Assembly: GCA_965248255.1 (NCBI GenBank)
Contig: CBDFIW010000004.1
Location: 2,418,001-2,482,000 of the forward strand
Length of the DNA: 64,000 bases
From: JAKZVK01 sp965248255
Lineage (GTDB): Bacteria; Acidobacteriota; Terriglobia; Bryobacterales; UBA6623
Direction: 5' to 3'
Part shown: positions 26,079 through 36,896 of the stretch, piece after piece
Position numbering within the stretch: position 1 is the first letter of the stretch
Layout: each line of letters begins with the position of its first letter
Notes under the pieces: generated by a model
What the model was told of the DNA's origin: nothing
Databases searched by the model: none
What the model saw: the letters and a program-made list of their open reading frames with translations, nothing else
Position numbers and translations under genes: made by a program

Positions 26079-28023
26079 GTGTGCCGGGCATGTCTGACAG
26101 CTTGGAGGTGAAAGTCCTCTGCACAGCCTGATGGAGGTGAAGTGCTAGGGAAGCGCAAGGGCGTCGTCGCGAGGCGGGGTCCAGAGGAAGCGTGGAACAA
26201 AACCGCGACCTGACGAACAGAAACCGGATAAGGGGCATCTTTGGTCGGACGAGCGGACAACTGATCGCGAAGTCCAGTTCCATCAAGGGCCAAGGCTGTA
26301 GATTCGGCAGGTGTGCGGCGAAGGCGGTCAGACTTACCCCGGGAGGTCTGCGTTCCGTCCCGCTGTTTGGGACTGGGGGAGCCGCGAGGCGACCTGATCG
26401 GGGCGCAGAAGTCAGCAGAGGGCATAGTAGGCCATGCAGTCGGCAAGGCTAGTAAGGCACTCCACAAGTCGAAAAACGGAGCCAACAGATAGGCCGAACC
26501 GAGAACGATGGCCGAAGGCCCGAACGGAAGAGAGCGGCAAGTAAGACTCGCAACTCATGGACGGCAAGCGGCAGAAAACCCAGCAACGACTGGCCTTCAT
26601 GGACGAGCCAAAGGGTGAAGCCCCGAGGCGCGCTCGGCAAGGGACCGAACCGTCCGCGGTGAAGCGGGAATCTGAAAGCCCGGCGCGAGAAGAACGACTG
26701 ATGGAGGAGGTGTGCGAGCGAAGCAATCTCGTAAAGGCTTGGAAACAAGTTCGGGGTAACAAAGGGAGTCCGGGTGTTGATGGCAAGACCATCGACGAAA
26801 CGCTGGACGACCTTCGCAAGCACTGGCCAGCCATCCGGGAACAGTTGCTTCAAGGAACGTACAAACCGCAACCGGTGCGCAGGGTGGAAATCCCGAAGCC
26901 CGGCGGCGGGGTCAGGAAGTTGGGCATCCCTACGGTGCTCGACCGACTGATCCAGCAAGCGGTCTTGCAGGTTCTGCAGAAGCGCTGGGACCCGACGTTT
27001 TCCAACAACAGCTATGGCTTCCGACCGGGACGTTCGGCGCATCAGGCGGTGACTCAGGCGCAAGCCTACGTCGCCGCAGGCTATCAGTGGGTCGTAGACA
27101 TCGATCTGGAGAAGTTCTTCGATCGAGTCAACCATGACCTGCTGATGGCTCGTGTCGCCAAACGTGTCCCCGACAAGCGATTGCTGAAACTCATCCGGGC
27201 GTTTCTAACCGTCGGGGTGATGGACGACGGGCTGGTGAGTCCTGCCGACGAAGGCACGCCACAAGGCGGACCGTTGTCGCCGTTGTTGTCGAACCTCGTG
27301 CTCGGCGATTTGGATCGCGAGTTGGAACGGCGCGGCCATCGCTTCTGCCGCTACGCCGGCGACTGTAACATCTACGTTCGCAGTCGCAGGGCGGGGGAAC
27401 GGGTGATGGCCGGCGTCTGTAAGTTTCTTACAAAGAAACTCCGACTCAAGGTCAACAAATCGAAGAGTGCGGTGGCTCGACCCAACGATCGGAAGTTCTT
27501 AGGCTTTCGCTTGACGACCGGAGCGGAGCCTCAGCGATTGATATCGCCCGAGGCGTTGCAAAGGTTCCAAGCGCGAGTGCGAGAGCTGACGAGCAGGACG
27601 CGCGGGATCAGCATTGAGCGGATGATCGGCTCATTGAGGCCGTATCTGCTCGGCTGGCGGAGCTACTTTGGCTTCAGCCAAGACCCGCTGGTGTTTCGCA
27701 ACCTGGATGCGCGGATCCGCCGGAGACTCCGCATGATGACCTGGCGGCAGTGGGGGAATGGGCCGACCCGATTCGCCAACCTACGGCGATTGGGCGTGCC
27801 GCATTATCGTGCGGCCATTGCCGCCGGTTCCGCCACTGGTTTGTGGGCCATGTCGCGGCACGCGGCTGTCCAGCAAGCGCTGCCCAATGTCTATTTCGAT
27901 TCGCTCGGCCTTCCCAGATTGTCGGCATCTTCGAACGCTTAACTCCTCCGAACCGCCGTGGTACGGGACCCGTATGCCCGGTGGTGTGACAGGGAAAGCT
28001 TGCGAGGGCCTACCTATGTCGAT
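26079..28023 (+). mobile_element. Group II intron (about 1.95 kb) with internal maturase gene
   Basis: The 5' end GTGTGCCGGGCATG fits the GUGYG boundary. About 480 bases of structured, purine-rich RNA sequence precede the maturase gene. After the maturase stop comes a domain V-like hairpin (AACCGCCGTGGTACGGGACC with CGTATGCCCGGTGGT, 27951-27985), then a short domain VI and a 3' end near CTATGTCGAT at 28023. Upstream of the 5' end is a small stem GCCGC/GCGGC followed by TTGGTT, so insertion after a terminator-like hairpin is possible. Exact boundaries need folding; I place them by eye. Confidence 0.75.
26557..27942 (+). CDS. ltrA: Group II intron reverse transcriptase/maturase, YAGD at the active site
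   Basis: A 461-aa protein. RT blocks are visible: AWKQVRGNKGSPGVDGKTID (RT0-1), RRVEIPKPGGGVRKLGIPTV (RT2), SYGFRPGRSAHQAV, VVDIDLEKFFDRVNHDLL (RT3, with the catalytic Asp), GTPQGGPLSPLLSNLVL (RT4), then CRYAGDCNIYV (RT5), where YADD is expected. A group II maturase domain X follows (ERMIGSLRPYLLGWRSYFGF). No HNH endonuclease domain is present. The codon GGC in place of GAC is a one-base A-to-G change removing an essential metal-binding Asp, so DNA synthesis is probably lost, although RNA-splicing maturase function could persist. Confidence 0.9.
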   Translation: MDGKRQKTQQRLAFMDEPKGEAPRRARQGTEPSAVKRESESPAREERLMEEVCERSNLVKAWKQVRGNKGSPGVDGKTIDETLDDLRKHWPAIREQLLQGTYKPQPVRRVEIPKPGGGVRKLGIPTVLDRLIQQAVLQVLQKRWDPTFSNNSYGFRPGRSAHQAVTQAQAYVAAGYQWVVDIDLEKFFDRVNHDLLMARVAKRVPDKRLLKLIRAFLTVGVMDDGLVSPADEGTPQGGPLSPLLSNLVLGDLDRELERRGHRFCRYAGDCNIYVRSRRAGERVMAGVCKFLTKKLRLKVNKSKSAVARPNDRKFLGFRLTTGAEPQRLISPEALQRFQARVRELTSRTRGISIERMIGSLRPYLLGWRSYFGFSQDPLVFRNLDARIRRRLRMMTWRQWGNGPTRFANLRRLGVPHYRAAIAAGSATGLWAMSRHAAVQQALPNVYFDSLGLPRLSASSNA

Positions 28024-28112
28024 CTTGTCGGCTAGTCCTATAAAAGGGGATGTCAAGAGAAAAATCTCCCCTAGGGCTCGGTACCGGGCTCGGCATCCAG
28101 CCAGCCTGCCTA

Positions 28113-29206
28113 TTGACTCCCGCATAATATAGAGTCAGTCAAAACAAAGAGAAGACTGTTTCCAGAAGGCCGTGATCAAACGCGGTTTGCGGTACATGCG
28201 GCGGAGTGCCTTGCGGGCCCGCTCGTTCAGCTCGCCGTAGTCTTTCGGACAGACGTTCGGCAACTCGTGCTGCTTCCAGTAAGCCCAGATGTATTCCACC
28301 GGATTCAACTCCGGCGCATAGGGTGGCAAGTACTCGGTTGCGATGTGGCCTTCGGAGAGTTCGATGAACTCTTGCACCAGGCGGCTACGGTGCGCCGGCA
28401 GCCGATCCCAGACGATCAGCAGCGGGCGATCGATATGACGTACCAACGCCTTGAGAAAGTCGGTCACTTGCTCTTTGCCGATCGCACCGGGATAGAGCCG
28501 GAAGTAGAAGTTACGCAGCGTCAGCCCCGCCGAGACGGAAAGCTTCTCCCAGTTGAAGTTAAACTGCAGCACCGGTGTTTGGCCACGTGGCGCCCAGGTG
28601 CGGCAGCGATGCGGCTTCTGACTCAATCCGCTTTCGTCGATGAAGACGAGCGTACGGCCTTCGTTTTGGGCTTTTTTTTAATGCGCTTCCAGGTCTTGCG
28701 CTTCCAGGTGCGGATCCGCTCTTCGTTGCGCTCGCGCGCCTTTCCGGCCGGGCGTTGCGGGCTCCAGTCGAGCGCTCGCAGGATCTTCCAGGCGTGGCCT
28801 GCGTGGTATGCGACCCCGAACTCGTCTCCGGTCAGCCGAGCCACCCGCGGACAGCTCCACAGGGGCGTTGGGAAGCCGTGGGCTTCCGGGCCTTCCAGCA
28901 GCAGCGACGTCAGGCGTTCGCGTTGTGCGGCATCGAGGAGCGGCTTGCGTCCGGCGCGCCCGGCCTGGCGGAGTCCGGCCGCACCCTGCTCGCGGTATTG
29001 CCGCCGCCACTCACTGACGGTTTGGCGAGCGACGTTCAGCCGTCTCGCCGTCTCGGACTGATTGTGGCCTTGGTGGAGCAGCCGCATCGCTTCGAAACGG
29101 CGCTTCTCCAGCGCCTTGAAATCCCGCTTCACACCTTTGGGGTTGCCCATACATATATAGATGCTCCACACTGTCAAAAAGTGTCATAATAATTTGCGGG
29201 ATTCAA
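28113..29206 (-). mobile_element. IS630-family element, type B copy 1
   Basis: 1094 bp flanked by TA (28111-28112 and 29207-29208). The ends are TTGACTCCCGCATAATAT on the left and TTGAATCCCGCAAATTAT on the right read inwards, an imperfect inverted repeat. It is almost identical to copies at 35803-36896 and 52553-53645, indicating recent multiplication. It lies 90 bases from the group II intron end and 100 bases from the TonB receptor gene. Confidence 0.92.
28135..29150 (-). CDS. IS630-family transposase (type B copy 1), -1 frameshift product
   Basis: Two overlapping frames. Frame 1 (29150 to 28623) encodes the HTH part: FEAMRLLHQGHNQSETARRL and SEWRRQYREQGAAGLRQAGR. Near its end the run A-AAA-AAG (within ATTAAAAAAAAGCCC) is a classic -1 slippery heptamer. 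The -1 frame then reads NEGRTLVFIDESGLSQKPHR, carrying the first catalytic Asp, followed by LLIVWDRLPAHRS and APELNPVEYIWAYWKQ. Frame 2 on its own (28626-28135) starts after that Asp, so slippage is required for a complete DDE domain. Confidence 0.88.
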
Positions 29207-29309
29207 TAACTGATGGATGCTCCCTGACCGATGGTGCGCGTGCGTGCTAGCTAGGGCGGGAGCCTTCTCTGTTCGCTCCAACGCGGTCACGGCTCGGCCA
29301 AGCACGCCC

Positions 29310-31673
29310 TCACATCCGGGCGCCGAGCTTGAGGCCGACCATGCGCCCGGAAGCGAGGGCGGTGCCTGAGAAGAGACCCGTGAAGTTGATCACGTTGAGC
29401 CGGCCGGTTGCGTTGATCACATCGAATTGTAGCGTCAGAGATTGCCGCTCCTTTTTCCAGATCTCGGCGCCGAACGAGAAGTCGAGGTTGAAGTTGGGCT
29501 TTACCCGTCCGCGCGCGAAGTTGATCTTGTCGAGGATGGCGGACGGGATCGCACCGAGCCCACGCCCGATGCCGGTGTCGAGCCCTGTCCCCTGTGCTTC
29601 TTCCTCTCCGTCCGATTCCAGCTCGACCGGCAGCCCGCTGCCGTAGCGGACACGTGTTGAAACCCAGAGGCGTGGCCGGACTTGATAACGAAGCAGGGAG
29701 CTGACGGTGTTGCGCTGGTCTTGGCTGATCGGGAACGTAGCCGCAATGTCGCGCAGTTCCTCGGCCTCACCGCCTTTGAGGAAGAGTCCGCCGGTCACCG
29801 GAGACGTGGCGGTGCCAAGCATGTTCGAGTAACTGACAAAAGAAGTGAGACCACGATAGCTCGGAAGCTCCAGACGCACCTCCGTCCCCTCGACGCGGGC
29901 GCTGTCGAAGCTGATTGGGAAGCCGATGCCGGTGCTGAAGAAGACATCGTCGTCGTAGAAGTTGTCGAAGTCCCGCCAGTAGTGAGTTAGGTCGACTCGC
30001 ATCGCGCCGAAGAGCGGCTTACGAACGCCGGCCTCGTAGAAATGGGCCCGCCCGCCAGGCACGGGCAACGCACCTTCCACTCCCTCGAAGCCCATCGGGC
30101 CGGCGCTGCTCAACAACAGATTCTCAAACGGCGGCGTCTGAAAGACCCGGTCATAGGAGCCGCGGAAGAGCACGTCGGCTGCCGGCCAGTAGTATCCCAA
30201 GCCCAGGCGTGGACTGACAGCGGATTCCCTGATCAGCAGTCGGTAATGATCGAAGCGCAGACCCGCATCGACGACGAGCTTGCCGAACCTTACGCGATCT
30301 TGCACGAACAACCCGACGTCGGTGGCGCGGCGCCTGTCGAGAAACTGGAAGTCAGCTTCGGGGAGTCGCCCTCGTTCGGCGAAGCGGAAGTTTTCCCGCA
30401 GGTCGGTAAGTCGCAGATCGCCTCCGAACTTCAACGTGTGACGCCCGCTTTCCAATGTCAGTCCGCCCGAGAGCACCCCTTGCTGAAGTCCCCGGTCTTG
30501 TTGGACGAACGCGGGCGTCGAAAGTGTATTGCTCCACAGCTCGGTGCTGAGGTCGCGATACATGCCGCGCACCGAGCCGACGGCCCGAGGAGAAAAGACA
30601 TGCTGGTAGTGAACTTGTGCCGCCGTCTCGTCGCTGTGGCGGTCCTGGCGCTGCCCAGCTGCTTGTTGCTGGAGGTCATTCGGTACGAGGAAACCGACGC
30701 GACTCGATCGCACGAAGAGACTGAGCCGATGGTCGCGGCGGAAGTCGCGTTCGAAGCGCGCGTGCAGACCCGCCTCGGTTGCCTTGTTTGTAAAGTTCCC
30801 AAGCGACGGCGGATCGAGGTAGCGGTCGGTGTGTCCGGAACGAAGCCCGAGTGAGAAGCTCCCCGCCTGGGACTGATAGCTGTGAACGAAACTCCCGCCG
30901 ACGGTGCCGAAACTGCCACCGTGGGCGCCAAAGTCGGAGTGATGCCCGCTCGCCCCCAAGCGCCGCGGATGAAGCTCGATCACGCCGCCCAGCCGGCGAC
31001 CAAACTCGGCCGCGATGCCGCCCGTCATTGCGTTCACGACTTCGAACTCGTCGACCGCAAAAGCCGGCACAAAGGCGATAGAGCGGTTGTCGTAAAGCGG
31101 TACGCCGTCGATGACGTACTGCGTGTCGTACTCGGATCCGCGGGGGTGCAGAACGGCGTTGGCTTCCAGGAGCCAGCCCGGGAACTCGTCGATCAGGTTG
31201 ATCACACCGCGGCCGAGGGTCGAGTAGGGCGCCTCGTCGAGAGAGGCTCGTCCCGCATGAAGCACCATGGCGGTTTCGTTTGGGTCGAGCAGAGGAGCGG
31301 ACTCAGAGACGGTAATGGCGGTCTCGATGGTGTCGATGCGAAGCTCTACGGACCGCTCGAACGGGAGCTCGGAGCGGATCTCCAGCGTTTGCAAGACAGG
31401 TGCGAAACCGGAGTGCTCGACGCGAATCCGATAGGCGCCGAACGGCAAGCGCTTGAATCGCACCGTCCCGTCGGCGTCGGCGACGGCTTCGGTTCGAAAC
31501 TGCGATGTCCAACTGAGCAGCTCGACCCGCGCTTCGATGGCGAGGCCCGCCGGGTCGCACACGGTCACGACCAGCTCGCCTTCCATGCGGTGGGCCGCGG
31601 CCGGCTCCACAAACAACATGAGAGCGCCAAGACACAACAGGGTCCCGAACCGCCGGTGCAGTCCGCTGCTCAT
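29310..31673 (-). CDS. TonB-dependent receptor with carboxypeptidase-regulatory-like domain
   Basis: A 787-aa outer-membrane protein. A signal peptide covers residues 1-27 (GTLLCLGALMLFVEPAAAHR). Residues 30-115 form an Ig-like regulatory domain (VRFKRLPFGAYRIRVEHSGF). The plug region follows (TAITVSESAPLLDP, then GSEYDTQYVIDGVPLYDNRS and GGIAAEFGRRLGGVIEL). The remainder is a beta barrel with repeated aromatic strands. No clear C-terminal Phe is present (it ends KLGARM). Receptors of this layout are greatly expanded in Acidobacteriota and import glycans, peptides or metal complexes. It starts three bases after the VWA gene, so the two are co-transcribed. Confidence 0.88.
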   Translation of the reverse strand: MSSGLHRRFGTLLCLGALMLFVEPAAAHRMEGELVVTVCDPAGLAIEARVELLSWTSQFRTEAVADADGTVRFKRLPFGAYRIRVEHSGFAPVLQTLEIRSELPFERSVELRIDTIETAITVSESAPLLDPNETAMVLHAGRASLDEAPYSTLGRGVINLIDEFPGWLLEANAVLHPRGSEYDTQYVIDGVPLYDNRSIAFVPAFAVDEFEVVNAMTGGIAAEFGRRLGGVIELHPRRLGASGHHSDFGAHGGSFGTVGGSFVHSYQSQAGSFSLGLRSGHTDRYLDPPSLGNFTNKATEAGLHARFERDFRRDHRLSLFVRSSRVGFLVPNDLQQQAAGQRQDRHSDETAAQVHYQHVFSPRAVGSVRGMYRDLSTELWSNTLSTPAFVQQDRGLQQGVLSGGLTLESGRHTLKFGGDLRLTDLRENFRFAERGRLPEADFQFLDRRRATDVGLFVQDRVRFGKLVVDAGLRFDHYRLLIRESAVSPRLGLGYYWPAADVLFRGSYDRVFQTPPFENLLLSSAGPMGFEGVEGALPVPGGRAHFYEAGVRKPLFGAMRVDLTHYWRDFDNFYDDDVFFSTGIGFPISFDSARVEGTEVRLELPSYRGLTSFVSYSNMLGTATSPVTGGLFLKGGEAEELRDIAATFPISQDQRNTVSSLLRYQVRPRLWVSTRVRYGSGLPVELESDGEEEAQGTGLDTGIGRGLGAIPSAILDKINFARGRVKPNFNLDFSFGAEIWKKERQSLTLQFDVINATGRLNVINFTGLFSGTALASGRMVGLKLGARM

Positions 31674-31676
31674 GTG

Positions 31677-32936
31677 CTAGTGCACCATGCGGGTCTTGTG
31701 GTTCATGTAGTCCATCAGAAGATATTGACCCAAGGTGTAGGGAGAAGTGAAGTAAGCCTTGCCGCGGCAGATCTCTGAAACCTTCTGCACAAAGCGGACC
31801 AGCGCGTAGTCCCTCGCCAGCATAAAGGTGTTGATCAGAATGCCCTGGCGCTTGCACTTGTGGACTTCTTCGAGGGTGCGGCTAATCACCAGGGGATCGA
31901 GGCCGAAGGAGTTCTTGTAGATGCGTCCGTCGTCGAGGGTCAAAGCGGTTGGTTTGCCGTCAGTGATCATCACGATCTGCTGCATGTCTTTGCGCTGTCG
32001 GCGCAACAGCCGCCGCGCGACGATCAGACCCTCCCGCGTGTTTGTGTGGAACGGGCCGACCTGAACCCGGGCGAGCTGCGATAGCGGCATTTCCTCGGCC
32101 GAGTCGTGAAATAACACTAGCTGCAGCGTGTCGCCGGGAAACTGGGTGCGAATCAAGTGTGACAGCGCCAGGGCGACCTGTTTGGCCGGGGTGAAGCGGT
32201 CTTCACCATAGAGAATCATGCTATGGCTGCAGTCGAGCATGAGGACGGTGGCGCAGGAGCTTTGATACTCGGATTGACGCACCATCAGGTCGGTGTACTC
32301 GAGCTCGATCGGCCCGTCTAGGCCGTCGCGTTTGACGGCATTGAAGAGCGTTTCGCTGATATCGAGGTTGAGCGTGTCGCCGAACTCATACGGTTTTGAG
32401 GAGCCGGACGTTTCGACGCCGGTCGCCATCTCGCGCGTATCGTGGCGGCCGAGGCTCGACTTGCCGAGCGAGCCCATCAAGTCCTTCAACGTCTTGTAGC
32501 CGAGAAAGTCGAGACCCTTGTCGGTCACCTCGAAGCGCGCTTTTTGGTGGCGGCCGTCGCCCCCGACGCCTCCCGGCGGGGTCTCGCCCGTTTGGCGATG
32601 TTCGGAAGCGTTGGGATCGCTGACTGTGATGTAACCCTCGTTGGCCAGTTTCTCCGCGAGCCGGTTCACGAGTTGGTCTCTCTCTTCGGCCGACATGCGA
32701 TCGAGGCGGTCGATCATCTGCGCGAGGTTCTCTTCGCTGAAGAGGTCGCCCTGCTCGAGCGCTTGGCGGATGGCCTCCTTCAACTCGTCCAGCGATTGCT
32801 CGCCCAGCTCGGAGAACTCGAAGCCGTTTTGATCGAAGCCGCTGCGGAGCAGATACTCCGACAGGGCTCGCAGAAGATCTTCGGAACTGACGCCGAGATC
32901 ATCGCCGGTGTAGCGCGAGTATTTGACAAATTTCAT
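31677..32936 (-). CDS. VWA-domain protein (partner of the AAA ATPase)
   Basis: A 419-aa cytoplasmic protein. The N-terminal half is helical and charged (LLRALSEYLLRSGFDQNGFE; EENLAQMIDRLDRMSAEERD). The VWA domain starts near residue 228: ATVLMLDCSHSMILYGEDRF carries the MIDAS D-x-S-x-S, then TREGLIVARRLLRRQ (third MIDAS region) and VMITDGKPTAL (MIDAS Asp). VWA proteins paired with MoxR/BchI-type ATPases act as metal-chelation or assembly machines. The AAA partner is upstream at 33189-34688, with a 250-base gap containing an inverted repeat. Downstream is the TonB receptor. Confidence 0.88.
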   Translation of the reverse strand: MKFVKYSRYTGDDLGVSSEDLLRALSEYLLRSGFDQNGFEFSELGEQSLDELKEAIRQALEQGDLFSEENLAQMIDRLDRMSAEERDQLVNRLAEKLANEGYITVSDPNASEHRQTGETPPGGVGGDGRHQKARFEVTDKGLDFLGYKTLKDLMGSLGKSSLGRHDTREMATGVETSGSSKPYEFGDTLNLDISETLFNAVKRDGLDGPIELEYTDLMVRQSEYQSSCATVLMLDCSHSMILYGEDRFTPAKQVALALSHLIRTQFPGDTLQLVLFHDSAEEMPLSQLARVQVGPFHTNTREGLIVARRLLRRQRKDMQQIVMITDGKPTALTLDDGRIYKNSFGLDPLVISRTLEEVHKCKRQGILINTFMLARDYALVRFVQKVSEICRGKAYFTSPYTLGQYLLMDYMNHKTRMVH

Positions 32937-32987
32937 GGCTCGCTAGCGAGTGAGGTCTGCGACCTCAAACCGGCAAGTCGGTGCTGG

Positions 32988-33123
32988 TGTGGCGTAAGGC
33001 TCCAGCCTTGCCGAGAACCGATTCCTCGGTTCCCAGGTCCGCGGTCCATAGCGGCTGCTCGGTCGTTTGCCATCCTGAGTCTCGAAGAATCAAGACTCGG
33101 CAAGGCTGGAGCCTTACGCCACA
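32988..33123. repeat. Palindromic element with perfect 28-bp arms
   Basis: The left arm (32988-33015) and right arm (33096-33123) are perfect reverse complements over 28 bases, starting TGTGGCGTAAGGCTCC. The 80-base loop holds two further hairpins, GAACCGA-TTCC-TCGGTTC and GAGTCT/AGACTC. There is no coding frame. The structure is that of a small non-autonomous (MITE-like) or REP-like element lying between two genes of an apparent operon. Related GTGGCG-starting hairpins occur at 48895 and 57577. Confidence 0.8.
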
Positions 33124-33188
33124 TGCGCAGCCCGATACTCCTGCAACACTTGACACGCTTGTTTAATCTGACGCTCCCGTCAGACGAC

Positions 33189-34688
<1,500 letters not shown>

Positions 34689-34847
34689 GCGCGGGGAAGA
34701 GAACCCTTGTCCGGAAGCCGTTTCGGCGTGCTCGAAGCTCAGAATAACACTTGCCCGTCAACCAAGGCTCGGCTTGTCCATACCCTTCGAACACGGGCTC
34801 CGTGCGGCATCGCACCCTGCGCCGCGCCGTGGTAACTTGGAAGGCAG

Positions 34848-35657
34848 GTGGAGCTTGAGCTTCAAACGAGGCGGCTTCAGCAAGTTGGACTGAACGCCTA
34901 CGAGTCCCGGGCCTACATGGTCCTCATCGGACACCAGCGCTTCAAAGCGCTCGAAGTCGCCGGTCGCGCGCGCATTCCTCGCCAGAAGATCTACGAAGTG
35001 CTCGACAGCTTGATCGAGAAGGGCTTTGTTCAGGTCGTGCAGGGTAAGGCCAAGCAGTACTCCGCCGTGGAGCCCAAACTGGCGCTCGAAGGGTATCTGT
35101 TCCGCAGGAAACAAATCTTCGAGAGCGAGTGGCAAGACCGCCACGGGCTGGCCCACCAGGTGATCGATGACCTTGCCGGCATCTTCGCCGACGGGAACCA
35201 GGGCCGCGGAACCCTCGATTACCTGAGGATTGTGGCCGACACAGGCCAGATCGCCGAGGAGTACCATCGGCTGCTCGCCCAGAGCCACGAGGTATACCTC
35301 GAATTCGCGCGCCCTCCCTATGCGGTGGATCCGGTGCGGGAGCCGACGCTCGGTCCGTTGATCGAGAAGGGCATGCAGTGCCGGTTGCTCTTCGAAAAGC
35401 AGGCGGTGAAGCAAAAAGGAGAGCAGAAGCAGCTCAAGGCCCTTGTCAAGGCAGGTGCCGACGTCCGGCTCGCCGACGGTCTGCCTCTCAAACTCGCCCT
35501 ATTCGACGGCGCCCGTGGCATGATCTCACTGGACGATCCCGTCGTGAGTCATCCCCGGCTGACCGCGCTGGTGTTCGAGCACGGCAGCCTGGCGGCGGCG
35601 ATGGAAAGCCTGTTCGACGATTTCTGGAGTCGCGGCGCTCCTCTGCCTTCCCGATAG
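34848..35657 (+). CDS. TrmB-family transcriptional regulator
   Basis: A 269-aa protein with a GTG start behind GGAAGG. The N-terminal winged helix reads LQQVGLNAYESRAYMVLIGH, then EVAGRARIPRQKIYEVLDSL and EKGFVQVVQGKAKQYSAVEP, a textbook TrmB HTH. The C-terminal part (residues 120-260) resembles the TrmB/PLD-like sensor region (VYLEFARPPYAVDPVREP). TrmB proteins are sugar-responsive regulators, best known from archaea. Its divergent position to the AAA-VWA-TonB genes makes it their likely regulator. Confidence 0.85.
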   Translation: MELELQTRRLQQVGLNAYESRAYMVLIGHQRFKALEVAGRARIPRQKIYEVLDSLIEKGFVQVVQGKAKQYSAVEPKLALEGYLFRRKQIFESEWQDRHGLAHQVIDDLAGIFADGNQGRGTLDYLRIVADTGQIAEEYHRLLAQSHEVYLEFARPPYAVDPVREPTLGPLIEKGMQCRLLFEKQAVKQKGEQKQLKALVKAGADVRLADGLPLKLALFDGARGMISLDDPVVSHPRLTALVFEHGSLAAAMESLFDDFWSRGAPLPSR

Positions 35658-35802
35658 AATTGGCCCTATCGCTCGCGTTTCTCCCAGTGCCACAAGGCTC
35701 ATCGGCCTACCGATGGAGGCCCTGTAGTATGATTCGCCCTCCCTGCCGAGCTTGGTGCCAGGCTCTGATTGGTACCGAAGTACCAAAGGTCCCAGGCTTC
35801 TA

Positions 35803-36896
35803 TTGAATCCCGCAAATTATTATGACACTTTTTGATAGTGTGGAGCATCTATATATGTATGGGCAACCCCAAAGGTGTGAAGCGGGATTTCAAGGCGCTG
35901 GAGAAGCGCCGTTTCGAAGCGATGCGGCTGCTCCACCAAGGCCACAATCAGTCCGAGACGGCGAGACGGCTGAACGTCGCTCGCCAAACCGTCAGTGAGT
36001 GGCGGCGGCAATACCGCGAGCAGGGTGCGGCCGGACTCCGCCAGGCCGGGCGCGCCGGACGCAAGCCGCTCCTCGATGCCGCACAACGCGAACGCCTGAC
36101 GTCGCTGCTGCTGGAAGGCCCGGAAGCCCACGGCTTCCCAACGCCCCTGTGGAGCTGTCCGCGGGTGGCTCGGCTGACCGGAGACGAGTTCGGGGTCGCA
36201 TACCACGCAGGCCACGTCTGGAAGATCCTGCGAGCGCTCGACTGGAGCCCGCAACGCCCGGCCGGAAAGGCGCGCGAGCGCAACGAAGAGCGGATCCGCA
36301 CCTGGAAGCGCAAGACCTGGAAGCGCATTAAAAAAAAGCCCAAAACGAAGGCCGTACGCTCGTCTTCATCGACGAAAGCGGATTGAGTCAGAAGCCGCAT
36401 CGCTGCCGCACCTGGGCGCCACGTGGCCAAACACCGGTGCTGCAGTTTAACTTCAACTGGGAGAAGCTTTCCGTCTCGGCGGGGCTGACGCTGCGTAACT
36501 TCTACTTCCGGCTCTATCCCGGTGCGATCGGCAAAGAGCAAGTGACCGACTTTCTCAAGGCGTTGGTACGTCATATCGATCGCCCGCTGCTGATCGTCTG
36601 GGATCGGCTGCCGGCGCACCGTAGCCGCCTGGTGCAAGAGTTCATCGAACTCTCCGAAGGCCACATCGCAACCGAGTACTTGCCACCCTATGCGCCGGAG
36701 TTGAATCCGGTGGAATACATCTGGGCTTACTGGAAGCAGCACGAGTTGCCGAACGTCTGCCCGAAAGACTACGGCGAGCTGAACGAGCGGGCCCGCAAGG
36801 CACTCCGCCGCATGTACCGCAAACCGCGTTTGATCACGGCCTTCTGGAAGCAGTCTTCTCTTTGTTTTGACTGACTCTATATTATGCGGGAGTCAA
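35803..36896 (+). mobile_element. IS630-family element, type B copy 2
   Basis: 1094 bp, flanked by TA (35801-35802 and 36897-36898), opposite in orientation to copy 1. It differs from copy 1 by only a few bases, one giving GHVWK for GHAWK. Its right end abuts a membrane protein gene whose 5' part is missing, and the left flank shows no matching N-terminal coding sequence, so the insertion was followed by a rearrangement or deletion. Confidence 0.92.
35859..36874 (+). CDS. IS630-family transposase (type B copy 2), -1 frameshift product
   Basis: Frame 1 runs from ATG 35859 to the stop at 36386; frame 2 ends at 36874. The A-AAA-AAG slippery site lies near 36328-36336. After slippage the protein gains VFIDESGLS, WDRLPAHRS and ELNPVEYIW, the DDE triad. 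Both frames are undamaged, so this copy and copy 1 are the candidate active versions. Confidence 0.88.
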
